From an uncultured Flavobacteriaceae bacterium (GTDB taxonomy: Bacteria > Bacteroidota > Bacteroidia > Flavobacteriales > Flavobacteriaceae), in contig CAJYAG010000002.1 in assembly GCA_913065125.1 (NCBI GenBank), positions 496,001 through 560,000 of the forward strand: a DNA stretch of 64,000 bases. The letters are read 5' to 3'. Under the pieces are notes generated by a model. The model ran no database searches, had not been told where the DNA came from, and saw only the letters and a program-made list of their open reading frames with translations. Shown here one piece after another: positions 28,620 through 39,309 of this stretch. The stretch's first letter is position 1, and the number at the start of each line of letters is the position of its first letter. The translations under genes were made by a program, and so were the position numbers.

Positions 28620-31600
28620 TTGCAAACAACATCAAATTTTCAGGTTTATAATGCATCCGCCGGCAGCGGAAAAACGTTTACGCTTGTAAAAGAATATTTA
28701 AAAGTGGTGTTGCAGTCTGATGATCGGTTTGTATTTCAGAAAATTCTTGCCATTACGTTTACCAACAAAGCGGCATCTGAAATGAAAGAGCGCGTTTTAG
28801 ATAATTTACAGCGTTTTTCAGAAGGAAAAGAGAGCGATTTATTCTTTAAAATTGTAGAAGAAACAACACTTGATAAAAGTACAATTCAGAAACGAAGTTC
28901 TTTAGTGTTAGAAGCAATATTGCAAAATTACAGTGCTTTTGCAATTACTACCATTGATAGTTTTACTCACAAAATAATTAAAAGTTTTGCTTTTGATTTA
29001 GGATTGAATTTAAATTTTGAAGTCGAATTAGATTCCGACACTTTATTGTCTTTAGCGGTTGATGTTTTGGTTTCTAAAATTGGTGTAGAAAACGACATTA
29101 CAAATACCTTAATCGACTATTCTTTAGACAAAGCAAAAGAAGATAAATCTTGGGATATTTCTAGAGATTTAAACGAATTTGCAAAGATTTTATTGAAAGA
29201 TGAAGATGCAAAACATTTTAAAAAACTAAACTCAAAAACGATCAGTGATTTTACTTCGTTAAAAACGAAATTGTTAAAGCAGCAAAACAGTATTGAGAAA
29301 AGATTTACGGAAATAGGAAACACTGCTTTAGAAATTATAAAAAATACTGGTTTAGAACATTCTGAATTTGGATACGGAGGAGAAGTGCCAAATCATTTTG
29401 TAAAATTGATAAATTATAAGTTTATTAAACCAGATATTATAAAATTTGATGGTAGATTAAATAAAACAATTGATGAGAATAAAAATTTTTCAGCATCCAA
29501 AACATCAACAAATTCAAAACAACTTATTGATGAGATTAAAGACGAATTAATTGATTTATATTGTCAATCAAAAGAATTTTTTGAAGAAAAAAATTCGATT
29601 TACAGATTAAATGAATTAGCGTTAAAAAGCATCATCCCGCTTGCCGTTTTAACCAAAATAAATTCAGAATTAACAAGCATCAAAGAAGAAAATAACATTC
29701 GGTTGATTTCAGAATTCAATCAGTTAATTTCTAACAACATTAAAGAAGAACCAGCGCCATTTATTTACGAGCGAATCGGTCAAAAATTTATGTATTATTT
29801 TATTGATGAAATGCAAGATACATCCACATTACAATGGCAAAATTTGATTCCGTTAATAGAAAATGCGTTGGCGCAAGAAAAGAGTAATTTGATGTTGGTT
29901 GGCGATGGAAAACAAGCTATTTATCGTTGGCGCGGCGGAAAAGCAGAACAGTTTATACAGTTGGGTTCTGATGTTCAAAACGAACGAGATTCGAATCCGT
30001 TTCAAGTACACAAAGAAGTAAAAGGATTAGACACAAATTATAGAAGTTATAGCGAAATAATCGACTTTAATAATTCATTTTTTCAATATGTTTCTGGATA
30101 TTTTCAAAACCCCAGGTATCAACAACTTTTTGTGGATGGAAACAAACAAAACAGCACACAAAAACAAGGCGGATTTGTATCCATAGATTTTCTAGAAAAA
30201 GAGGATGATAAAGATGAAAATGATGAAAAGTACGCCAAAAAAGTACATGAAATTATTACCAATTTAGATGCTGGTTTTTCTAGAAAAGAAGTGTGTGTTT
30301 TAGTGAGACGGAAAAAAGAAGGCGTTGCTGTTGCAAATTATTTATCAGAAAAAGGAATCGAAATTATTTCGTCCGAAACGTTGTTAATTCAGAACAGTAA
30401 AAAAGTAAACTTTATTGTTAATTTATTGCAGGGAATTCAGCATCCAAAAGACCAAGAAGCTTGGTTAAATAGTGTTTACTTTTTGCACGATCACTTAAAA
30501 ATCAAAACAGATAAACACCACTTTATTGCATCTTTTAACATTAAAAATGGTGTCGATTTTTTTAAATTGATTGCAGCATATAACATACAGTTTGATGTCG
30601 AAAATTTTACAAAATTGCCATTTTATGAAAAAATAGAAGAAATCATCAGAACTTTTTATTTAGCGGAAGAATCTGATGCCTACATTCAATTCTTTTTAGA
30701 TGTGGTTTTTGAACAACAGAAACAAGGAACTGAAATTCAACAATTTTTAGATTTCTGGAATTTGAAGAAAGACAAATTAAGTATCGTTGCGCCAGAAGCA
30801 GAAAATGCGGTTCAAATAATGACGATTCATAAATCGAAAGGATTGGAATTTCCAGTCGTTATTTTTCCGTATAATATTGAAATTTATCGACAAATAAACC
30901 CGAAAACATGGTTGACAAATTTACCTTCAGAACAATTTGAGAGTTTTGATGAATTGTTGGTAAATGCTACGTCAAGTATTCAATATATTGGAGAAAATGG
31001 CGTAGAAATTTATGAGAATCAACGACAAGAATTAGAATTGGATAATTTTAATTTGCTGTATGTTGCTTTAACCAGATCAATTGAACAATTGTATATTGTA
31101 ACAGAGAAAAATATCAGTAAAACAAAAGGTGTAAATACAAATTTTACTTCCGGAATTTTAATTAATTTTCTAAAAGAAAATGGCTATTGGTCAGATGAAA
31201 AGCAGACCTATATTTTTGGAGATAAAAGGAAGGTGAGCACCTCAGAAAAGGCAACTTCAGCTTCTATGATACAAAAAGAATTTATTAGTAATTCTTGGCG
31301 ACAGCACCATATTTATATGGTGGCAAACTCATCAAAACTTTGGGAAACAGCACAAGGAAAAGCTATTGAACATGGAAATTTAGTACATGAAATACTTTCG
31401 AAAGTATTCGTAAAAGAAGATGTGAAAAAAGTAGTTCAGCAATACTTACAACAAGGTTTTTTGAATTCTGAAAATGCAAAAAAATTAAAAAAATCACTTA
31501 GTGATGTTGTAAACCATCCAAAGTTAAAAAACTACTATTCTGATGAAGTTGTTGTTTTTAACGAGCGAGAAATTGTATCGAAAGACAATCATGTTTTTAT

Positions 31601-31787
31601 TCCAGATAGATTGATTTTTAATTCAAAAAAAGAAGCTATCATCATTGATTATAAAACTGGAAAACCAGCGAAAGAATATCACCAACAACTAATAAGTTAC
31701 GAAGATGTTTTAATATCGATGGGTGTAAAAGTGATAAAAAAAATATTGATATATATCAACGAAGAAATTATAGTAGAAGAATTTTAA
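28620..31787 (+). CDS. UvrD-like helicase with C-terminal nuclease (AddA/RecB type)
   Basis: 1055 aa, a superfamily 1 helicase-nuclease likely to process double-strand DNA ends for recombination. Helicase motifs: NASAGSGKTFTL (I, about 11-22), ILAITFTNKAASEMKER (Ia), YYFIDEMQDTSTLQW (II), LVGDGKQAIYRWRGG (III), TIHKSKGLEFPVVIFPY (V), LLYVALTRSIEQLY (VI). The C-terminus has HGNLVHEIL, IPDRLI and AIIIDYKTGKP, the PD-(D/E)XK nuclease set. The start is TTG at 28620. The usual AddB-like partner is not next to it in this window. kbl follows 30 bp downstream with its own -7 box. Confidence 0.9.
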   Translation: MQTTSNFQVYNASAGSGKTFTLVKEYLKVVLQSDDRFVFQKILAITFTNKAASEMKERVLDNLQRFSEGKESDLFFKIVEETTLDKSTIQKRSSLVLEAILQNYSAFAITTIDSFTHKIIKSFAFDLGLNLNFEVELDSDTLLSLAVDVLVSKIGVENDITNTLIDYSLDKAKEDKSWDISRDLNEFAKILLKDEDAKHFKKLNSKTISDFTSLKTKLLKQQNSIEKRFTEIGNTALEIIKNTGLEHSEFGYGGEVPNHFVKLINYKFIKPDIIKFDGRLNKTIDENKNFSASKTSTNSKQLIDEIKDELIDLYCQSKEFFEEKNSIYRLNELALKSIIPLAVLTKINSELTSIKEENNIRLISEFNQLISNNIKEEPAPFIYERIGQKFMYYFIDEMQDTSTLQWQNLIPLIENALAQEKSNLMLVGDGKQAIYRWRGGKAEQFIQLGSDVQNERDSNPFQVHKEVKGLDTNYRSYSEIIDFNNSFFQYVSGYFQNPRYQQLFVDGNKQNSTQKQGGFVSIDFLEKEDDKDENDEKYAKKVHEIITNLDAGFSRKEVCVLVRRKKEGVAVANYLSEKGIEIISSETLLIQNSKKVNFIVNLLQGIQHPKDQEAWLNSVYFLHDHLKIKTDKHHFIASFNIKNGVDFFKLIAAYNIQFDVENFTKLPFYEKIEEIIRTFYLAEESDAYIQFFLDVVFEQQKQGTEIQQFLDFWNLKKDKLSIVAPEAENAVQIMTIHKSKGLEFPVVIFPYNIEIYRQINPKTWLTNLPSEQFESFDELLVNATSSIQYIGENGVEIYENQRQELELDNFNLLYVALTRSIEQLYIVTEKNISKTKGVNTNFTSGILINFLKENGYWSDEKQTYIFGDKRKVSTSEKATSASMIQKEFISNSWRQHHIYMVANSSKLWETAQGKAIEHGNLVHEILSKVFVKEDVKKVVQQYLQQGFLNSENAKKLKKSLSDVVNHPKLKNYYSDEVVVFNEREIVSKDNHVFIPDRLIFNSKKEAIIIDYKTGKPAKEYHQQLISYEDVLISMGVKVIKKILIYINEEIIVEEF

Positions 31788-31789
31788 TT

Positions 31790-31797
31790 TATCTTTG
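31790..31797 (+). promoter_or_regulatory. Bacteroidota -7 box for kbl
   Basis: TATCTTTG fits TAnnTTTG, 20 bp before the kbl ATG and directly after the helicase stop codon. Confidence 0.5.
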
Positions 31798-31817
31798 TAA
31801 AACTAAAAAAAATAAAA

Positions 31818-33011
31818 ATGTACGGAAATATAAAAGAACAATTACAGCAAGAGCTTCAAGAAATAAAAGACGCAGGATTGTATAAATCAGAGCGCATCAT
31901 TACATCATCACAAGATGCGGTAATTAAGATTTCCACAGGAGAAAAGGTGATTAATTTTTGCGCAAACAATTATTTAGGTTTGTCTAATCATCGAGACGTT
32001 ATTCAGGCTGCAAAAGACACAATGGATACGCATGGATTTGGAATGTCATCCGTTCGTTTTATTTGCGGAACACAAGATATTCATAAAGAATTGGAAGCGA
32101 AAGTTGCAGAATTTTACAAAACAGAAGACACTATTTTGTACGCAGCAGCTTTTGATGCAAATGGCGGAGTTTTTGAGCCATTATTATCAAAAGAGGATGC
32201 CATTATCTCTGATAGTTTGAATCATGCTTCTATTATAGACGGCGTTCGTTTGTGCAAAGCGGCGCGTTATCGTTATGATAATAATGATATGGTTTCGTTG
32301 GAAGCACAATTAATTGAAGCGAATAAACAAAATCATCGTTTTAAAATTATTGTAACAGACGGAGTTTTTTCTATGGATGGAATTGTTGCAAAACTTGATA
32401 AAATATGTGATTTAGCAGACAAATATGACGCAATGGTGATGGTTGATGAATGTCATGCTGCTGGATTTATTGGAAAAACAGGAAGAGGAACTGTTGAGTT
32501 AAAAAATGTAATGAATCGCGTTGATATTGTAACGGGAACTTTTGGAAAAGCTTTAGGTGGCGCAATGGGAGGTTATACAACCGGTAAAAAAGAAATAATA
32601 GAAATATTACGTCAGCGTTCTAGGCCTTACTTGTTTTCTAATTCTTTGGCGCCAGCAATTGTAGGAGCAACATTAAAAGTATTTGATTTAATTGAAAATG
32701 ATACTTCTCTTCGTGATAAATTAGAATGGAACACAAACTATTTTAGAACAAAAATGGAGGAAGCTGGTTTTGACTTGGTTGGAGCAGATGCAGCAATAGT
32801 TCCTGTAATGCTGTATGATGCAAAATTATCACAAACAATGGCAAATATGTTATTGGAAGAAGGAGTGTATGTTATAGGGTTCTTTTTCCCAGTTGTACCA
32901 AAAGAAAAGGCAAGAATAAGAGTGCAACTTTCAGCGGCTCACACCAAAGAACACTTAGATCACGCAGTTAATTCATTTGTAAAGGTGGGTAAATCACTTA
33001 AAGTTATATAA
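31818..33011 (+). CDS. kbl: Glycine C-acetyltransferase (KBL)
   Basis: 397 aa, a PLP enzyme that converts 2-amino-3-ketobutyrate plus CoA to glycine and acetyl-CoA in threonine breakdown. Alpha-oxoamine synthase signatures are clear: [13 protein letters not shown] (about 46), [38 protein letters not shown] (PLP-ring Asp and His), and [13 protein letters not shown] with the Schiff-base lysine (about 244). Threonine dehydrogenase is not adjacent here. Confidence 0.95.
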   Translation: MYGNIKEQLQQELQEIKDAGLYKSERIITSSQDAVIKISTGEKVINFCANNYLGLSNHRDVIQAAKDTMDTHGFGMSSVRFICGTQDIHKELEAKVAEFYKTEDTILYAAAFDANGGVFEPLLSKEDAIISDSLNHASIIDGVRLCKAARYRYDNNDMVSLEAQLIEANKQNHRFKIIVTDGVFSMDGIVAKLDKICDLADKYDAMVMVDECHAAGFIGKTGRGTVELKNVMNRVDIVTGTFGKALGGAMGGYTTGKKEIIEILRQRSRPYLFSNSLAPAIVGATLKVFDLIENDTSLRDKLEWNTNYFRTKMEEAGFDLVGADAAIVPVMLYDAKLSQTMANMLLEEGVYVIGFFFPVVPKEKARIRVQLSAAHTKEHLDHAVNSFVKVGKSLKVI

Positions 33012-33059
33012 TCGGAAGCGTTAAGCGATTTAAAATTTATAAATTTTTTTAAAAAATCT

Positions 33060-33089
33060 TTGTAAATACGTTTGAACAACTTACATTTG
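33060..33089 (+). promoter_or_regulatory. Promoter of the OmpA-family gene
   Basis: A -33 TTG (33060-33062) and a -7 box TACATTTG (33082-33089) with 19 bp between them match the Bacteroidota consensus. The start codon is 39 bp after the -7 box. Confidence 0.65.
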
Positions 33090-33127
33090 TATTCTTAATA
33101 AAGAACTTTTAATTTAAAAATTTGATA

Positions 33128-34504
33128 ATGAAACATTTAAAAATAGCTTTGATAGCTTTATTTACGTTTGTGATGGTCGCAAATGTAAACGCACAGGATT
33201 CTGACAATCCATGGGCAATTAGTCTTGGTGTAAATACTGTAGATTTTTATGGTGGTGGAGGTTTTACCGATAACATTAAAGATTTATTGGGTAATGGAGA
33301 TTGGAATGTTTTACCATCTATTTCTACTTTTGCTGCAACTAAATATCTAGAAGATGGTTTTTCTTTACAGTTAATGGGGTCTTTGAACAAGATTACATTT
33401 TTAAACAGTGAAAACGATTCTGATTTCATGTATTACTCTATTGATGCAAATGTTAAATATGATGTAAATAAACTTGTTGATTTAACTTTTGGTTCAACTA
33501 CTCAGTATTTTGACCCATTTGTTTATTTAGGAGGAGCTTATGCTGTTGCTGATGGAAATGGTGAGGCGATGTTGAATGTTGGAGTTGGGTTTAATACTTG
33601 GTTTAAAGAAAATATCGGGTTAACTTTCCAAACAGGAACTAAAAAAGGTTTCACAGACAATGTGAATACACATTACCAATCTTCTTTAGGTGTTGTGTTT
33701 AAGTTTGGAGGAAAAGACACAGACGGAGATGGAGTATACGATAAAGATGATTCTTGTCCAGATGTTGCTGGTTTAGCTGCTTTTAATGGTTGTCCAGATG
33801 CTGATGGTGATGGAGTTCAAGATTCAAAAGATGCTTGTCCAAATGTTGCTGGTTTAGCTGCTTTAAATGGTTGTCCAGATGCTGATGGTGACGGAATTGC
33901 TGATAAAGATGATATGTGTCCAAATGAAAAAGGATCTTCTGCGAACAGAGGTTGTCCAGATTCAGATGGTGACGGTGTAGTAAATAAGGACGATAAATGT
34001 CCAAATGTTGCAGGACCTGCAGCAAACGGAGGATGTCCTTGGCCTGATACTGATGGTGATGGCGTTTTAGATAAAGATGATAACTGTGTGAATGAAGCAG
34101 GACCTGCTTCAAACAATGGATGTCCAGAGCCAGTAATTACTGATGCAGCTGTTCAAACAATTAACATGGGTGCTAAATTTATCTTATTTAACACAGGAAA
34201 ATACAGCTTCAAACCTGGAGTAACTAAAAAATTAGATGAAATTGTTGCTATTATGAATCAGTTCCCTAAAGCTACTTTTATGGTTGAAGGTCATACTGAT
34301 AGTTCTGGAGGAGCGGCACTTAACTTAAGAATTTCTGAAAAAAGAGCTATGGCTGTTAGAGACTACTTCGTTAAGAAAGGAATTTCTACAGAAAGATTAG
34401 AAGCAAAAGGATTTGGAGAAGGTTCTCCAATAGCTGATAACAAAACTAGAGCTGGTAGAACAGAAAACAGAAGAGTAGAAATTAAAGTTGCAAATAACGA
34501 CTAA
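33128..34504 (+). CDS. OmpA-family protein with calcium-binding repeats
   Basis: 458 aa from the ATG at 33128. Signal peptide (1-22, NVNAQ), an N-terminal beta-barrel (about 25-195), five thrombospondin type-3 repeats (about 198-335; each with DxDGDGxxDxxDxCP, for example DADGDGVQDSKDACP) that bind calcium, and a C-terminal OmpA domain (about 345-458) with FMVEGHTDSSGGAALNLRISEKRA and NRRVEI that binds peptidoglycan. A major outer-membrane structural protein, with a good promoter and strong terminator, so probably highly expressed. Confidence 0.93.
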   Translation: MKHLKIALIALFTFVMVANVNAQDSDNPWAISLGVNTVDFYGGGGFTDNIKDLLGNGDWNVLPSISTFAATKYLEDGFSLQLMGSLNKITFLNSENDSDFMYYSIDANVKYDVNKLVDLTFGSTTQYFDPFVYLGGAYAVADGNGEAMLNVGVGFNTWFKENIGLTFQTGTKKGFTDNVNTHYQSSLGVVFKFGGKDTDGDGVYDKDDSCPDVAGLAAFNGCPDADGDGVQDSKDACPNVAGLAALNGCPDADGDGIADKDDMCPNEKGSSANRGCPDSDGDGVVNKDDKCPNVAGPAANGGCPWPDTDGDGVLDKDDNCVNEAGPASNNGCPEPVITDAAVQTINMGAKFILFNTGKYSFKPGVTKKLDEIVAIMNQFPKATFMVEGHTDSSGGAALNLRISEKRAMAVRDYFVKKGISTERLEAKGFGEGSPIADNKTRAGRTENRRVEIKVANND

Positions 34505-34524
34505 ATTTCAATTCATATAAAATC

Positions 34525-34555
34525 AAGCCCCATACATTGTATGGGGCTTTTTTTG
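34525..34555 (+). terminator. Intrinsic terminator
   Basis: Stem AAGCCCCATACA/TGTATGGGGCTT with a single-base gap and seven Ts, 20 bp after the OmpA-family gene. Confidence 0.9.
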
Positions 34556-34671
34556 TGTATTAGATATTAGGTATTTATATATTATTAATACAATTTCTAT
34601 AAAGAAATTACGCCATTTCTTTTTCCTTGGAAAAAATATTAAAAACACTTTTAATTTAGCGTTAATTAAAT

Positions 34672-34679
34672 TATCTTTG
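34672..34679 (+). promoter_or_regulatory. Bacteroidota -7 box for atpD
   Basis: TATCTTTG fits TAnnTTTG and lies 62 bp before the atpD ATG, leaving a leader of about 55 bases. Confidence 0.5.
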
Positions 34680-34729
34680 CACCCTGAAAAAGAGGGGTAA
34701 AAACCACTAAATAAAATAACTAACATTAA

Positions 34730-36253
<1,524 letters not shown>

Positions 36254-36298
36254 AAATCAGCTTAAAGCCAAAAGCTTAAAGCCAAAAGCAGTAAAAAT

Positions 36299-36592
36299 AT
36301 GTTTTTAGAAATTGTAACACCAGAGGCCGTTTTATTTTCATCAGATGTAGATTCTATTTCTGTACCTGGAAAAGATGGAAATTTTCAAATGTTAAATAAT
36401 CACGCACCAATAGTTTCTATATTAAAAGAAGGAACTGTGCAAATACATGTACATACTCAAGAGCATTTAGAAATGGACATGATTAGTGGTCATTTAGTGC
36501 CACATATTGATGATGATAAAATTTTAACATTCAAAATTAATTCTGGAACTATTGAAATGAAAGACAATAAAGTAATTTTATTGGCTGATTAA
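36299..36592 (+). CDS. atpC: F1 ATP synthase epsilon subunit (short form)
   Basis: 97 aa containing only the N-terminal beta-sandwich (LEIVTPEAVLFSSDVDSISVPGKDG, MLNNHAPIVSIL). The two C-terminal inhibitory helices of the E. coli protein are absent, which is normal for this phylum. It lies 45 bp after atpD and is closed by a terminator. Confidence 0.95.
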   Translation: MFLEIVTPEAVLFSSDVDSISVPGKDGNFQMLNNHAPIVSILKEGTVQIHVHTQEHLEMDMISGHLVPHIDDDKILTFKINSGTIEMKDNKVILLAD

Positions 36593-36616
36593 TTTTAATA
36601 TTTAAAGATAAAAATC

Positions 36617-36648
36617 AAAAAGTCCTCATTAAAATGAGGACTTTTTTT
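36617..36648 (+). terminator. Intrinsic terminator
   Basis: Stem AAAGTCCTCATT/AATGAGGACTTT with a 2-base loop and T run, 25 bp after atpC. Confidence 0.9.
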
Positions 36649-36752
36649 ATGCGTTTATGTTAAAAATTAGATAAAAAACTATTTTAAGTTTGATATGTTG
36701 TTTGTTTTGAAGAACTTTATCTCTTATATCTATAAACCAAACAATCTAAATT

Positions 36753-39242
36753 ATGAAAAATAGTGCATTAATATTGCTTTTTGTATTTGTTTCGAGCTTA
36801 ACATTTGCGCAAGAAACACCTAAGCCAAACTACAGACAGGCAGCAAAATATTCTCCAAAAAACTTGGCCAAATTAGTACATTCAACCTCTGTAAGTCCAC
36901 ATTGGTTAAAAAAAGGAAATCGTTTTTGGTATCAATACAAAACATCTGAAGGAGCTAATTATTATATCGTAGATGCAGATCGAAAAACAAGAAGAAAACT
37001 TTTTGACAATGTAAAAATGGCAAAGTGGTTAACAGAAATCACAAAGGATCCTTATGACGGACAACACTTACCACGCTTTAGTTTTAAATTTAATGAAGCT
37101 GAAACTGCAATTCGTTTTAGAGTAACATCAACTGAAGAAGTTCCTGTTAAAGAAGATGAAAAATCTGAAAAAAAGGATGCTAAAAAAGCGAAAAGCAAAA
37201 AACCTAAAATGGAAAAGAAAGTATATCACTTAGAATATAGGTTAGGTGGTAACGGATTAACGATTATCGATAACGAAAAGGAAGAAAAAAAATGGAAAAA
37301 CTGGGCAAATATTGCCCCAGATAGTTCTATTGTTTTATTTTCAAAAAACTATAACCTTTTTTGGATGGATAAAGCTAACTTTTTAAAAGCGGTTAAAGAC
37401 GAAAAAGATTCTACTATTGTTGAACATCAATGGACAAAAGATGGAGTTGAAAACTACGGCTATGGCGGTGGTGGAAGAGGTGAAAATAATGAAACGAAAA
37501 TCAAAAATAAAGACAAACGTAAAGGAGTTTGGGGAACATGGTCTCATGATTCTAAAAAATTCGTTTTTCAAAAATCGGATTCTAGACATATCAAAGATTT
37601 ATGGGTAATTAATTCTGTATCAAGTAAAAGACCAGTTTTGGAAACGTATAAATATCACATGCCAGGAGAAGCTGAATTTTACAAATCAGAATTATTAATT
37701 TTTGATATTCCGACTAAAAAAGTAGTGAATGTAGAACTAGATACCATTAAACAACAAAGTGTGTCGGTTTTTAGAGCGCCAAGAAAACAATCTAATAGAG
37801 ATGATGACTTTCAACCATCATTATTGCTATCAAAAAAAGGAAAAATCTATTATAGTGTAATCAGTAGAGATCGTAAAAAATATGATATTTGTGTAGCTGA
37901 CTTAGAAACAGGAAAATCAAAAGTACTTATCGAAGAGCGTTTTAATACGTATATAGAATCTAGACCCTTAATTTTATTTAACAATGAAACAGAAATGTTG
38001 CATTGGGCAGAACGTGATGGTTGGGCACATTTTTATTTGTATGATGCCAACGGAAAACTTAAAAATCAAGTTACAAACGGAGATTATCACGTAGCTGGTT
38101 TTTCTGGATTGGATGAAAAATCTAGAACGTTGTATTTTACAGCTAACGGAGTAAATAAGTCACAAGATCCTTATTATGCACACATGTATAAAATTAATTT
38201 AAACGGATCTGGAATGCGTACATTAAACCCTGGAGATTATACTTCTAGTACAAGCATGGCAGATTCTAATAAGTATTTTGTAAGTAATTTTTCTAGAGTA
38301 AATACTGTTCCTAAATCAGAATTACGCTCTTCAGATGGAAGGTTAGTAATGAAATTAGAAGAAGCAGATTTATCTCAACTGTTTGCAACAGGATATAAAT
38401 TCCCAGAAACTTTTAAAGTAAAAGCAGATGACGGAATTACAGATTTATACGGAGTAATGTATAAGCCTTTCGATTTTGATTCTACAAAAGTGTATCCATT
38501 ATTAGAATATGTATATCCAGGACCACAAACAGAATCTGTAAACAAGTCTTTTTCTTACAGAATGGATCGTTTAGACAGAATGGCTCAAGTTGGTTTTGTA
38601 GTGATAACCTTAGGAAATCGTGGTGGACATCCAGACCGTTCTAAATGGTATCATAACTATGGGTATGGAAATTTAAGAGATTATGGGTTGGCTGATAAAA
38701 AATTTGTAGCAGAACAATTAGCAAACAAACACAGTTATATTGATATTTCTAAAGTTGGAATTTACGGACATTCTGGTGGTGGATTTATGTCTACAGCAGC
38801 AATGTTAGTTTATCCAGATTTCTTTAAAGCAGCAGTTTCATCAGCAGGAAACCACGATAATAATGTGTATAATAGTTGGTGGAGTGAAACGCATCACGGA
38901 GTAAAAGAAGAAATAGACGAAAAAGGGAAATCGACTTATAAATACAAAATTGATGACAATCAATCGTTGGCAAAAAACTTAAAAGGACATTTAATGTTGA
39001 TTCATGGTGATGTTGATAACAACGTACATCCTGCAGGAACCATTAGAATGGCAAATGAATTGATTAAAGCAAATAAGCGTTTTAAATTTATGATTATGCC
39101 AGGACAACGTCACGGATTTGGAAGTATGACAGAATATTCTTTCTGGTTGCGTGCAGATCATTTTAGCAAATACTTTTTAGGAGTTGAAGCTACAAGTGTA
39201 GATATTACAGAAATGAATAGAGACAACCCGAAGAATAAATAA
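36753..39242 (+). CDS. S9 family (DPP IV-like) peptidase
   Basis: 829 aa exported serine peptidase. Signal peptide (1-19, LTFAQ), a beta-propeller domain (about 40-540, with repeated Y/W-rich strands), then an alpha/beta-hydrolase domain with the nucleophile motif GIYGHSGGGFMST (Ser near 673), the Asp in IHGDVDNNV and the His in GQRHGFG. Cleaves dipeptides, often X-Pro, from peptides in the periplasm or outside. A lysine-rich insert (about 133-155) and a glycine-rich loop (YGYGGGGRG) are unusual. It converges with the M61 gene across a shared terminator. Confidence 0.92.
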   Translation: MKNSALILLFVFVSSLTFAQETPKPNYRQAAKYSPKNLAKLVHSTSVSPHWLKKGNRFWYQYKTSEGANYYIVDADRKTRRKLFDNVKMAKWLTEITKDPYDGQHLPRFSFKFNEAETAIRFRVTSTEEVPVKEDEKSEKKDAKKAKSKKPKMEKKVYHLEYRLGGNGLTIIDNEKEEKKWKNWANIAPDSSIVLFSKNYNLFWMDKANFLKAVKDEKDSTIVEHQWTKDGVENYGYGGGGRGENNETKIKNKDKRKGVWGTWSHDSKKFVFQKSDSRHIKDLWVINSVSSKRPVLETYKYHMPGEAEFYKSELLIFDIPTKKVVNVELDTIKQQSVSVFRAPRKQSNRDDDFQPSLLLSKKGKIYYSVISRDRKKYDICVADLETGKSKVLIEERFNTYIESRPLILFNNETEMLHWAERDGWAHFYLYDANGKLKNQVTNGDYHVAGFSGLDEKSRTLYFTANGVNKSQDPYYAHMYKINLNGSGMRTLNPGDYTSSTSMADSNKYFVSNFSRVNTVPKSELRSSDGRLVMKLEEADLSQLFATGYKFPETFKVKADDGITDLYGVMYKPFDFDSTKVYPLLEYVYPGPQTESVNKSFSYRMDRLDRMAQVGFVVITLGNRGGHPDRSKWYHNYGYGNLRDYGLADKKFVAEQLANKHSYIDISKVGIYGHSGGGFMSTAAMLVYPDFFKAAVSSAGNHDNNVYNSWWSETHHGVKEEIDEKGKSTYKYKIDDNQSLAKNLKGHLMLIHGDVDNNVHPAGTIRMANELIKANKRFKFMIMPGQRHGFGSMTEYSFWLRADHFSKYFLGVEATSVDITEMNRDNPKNK

Positions 39243-39261
39243 TACACTTCTTTATAAAAAC

Positions 39262-39291
39262 AAAAACGCCGAGCTAAGCTCGGCGTTTTTT
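39262..39291. terminator. Bidirectional intrinsic terminator
   Basis: AAAACGCCGAGCT/AGCTCGGCGTTTT forms a near-perfect palindrome with As on one side and Ts on the other, between the convergent S9 and M61 peptidase genes; it can serve both. Confidence 0.85.
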
Positions 39292-39309
39292 ATACTTCTT
39301 AATTAGATC

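Noticed and set aside
33783-34116. Minus-strand open frames opposite the OmpA gene
   Set aside because: They mirror the repeated DxDGDG calcium-binding codons of the real gene and have no protein-like composition.
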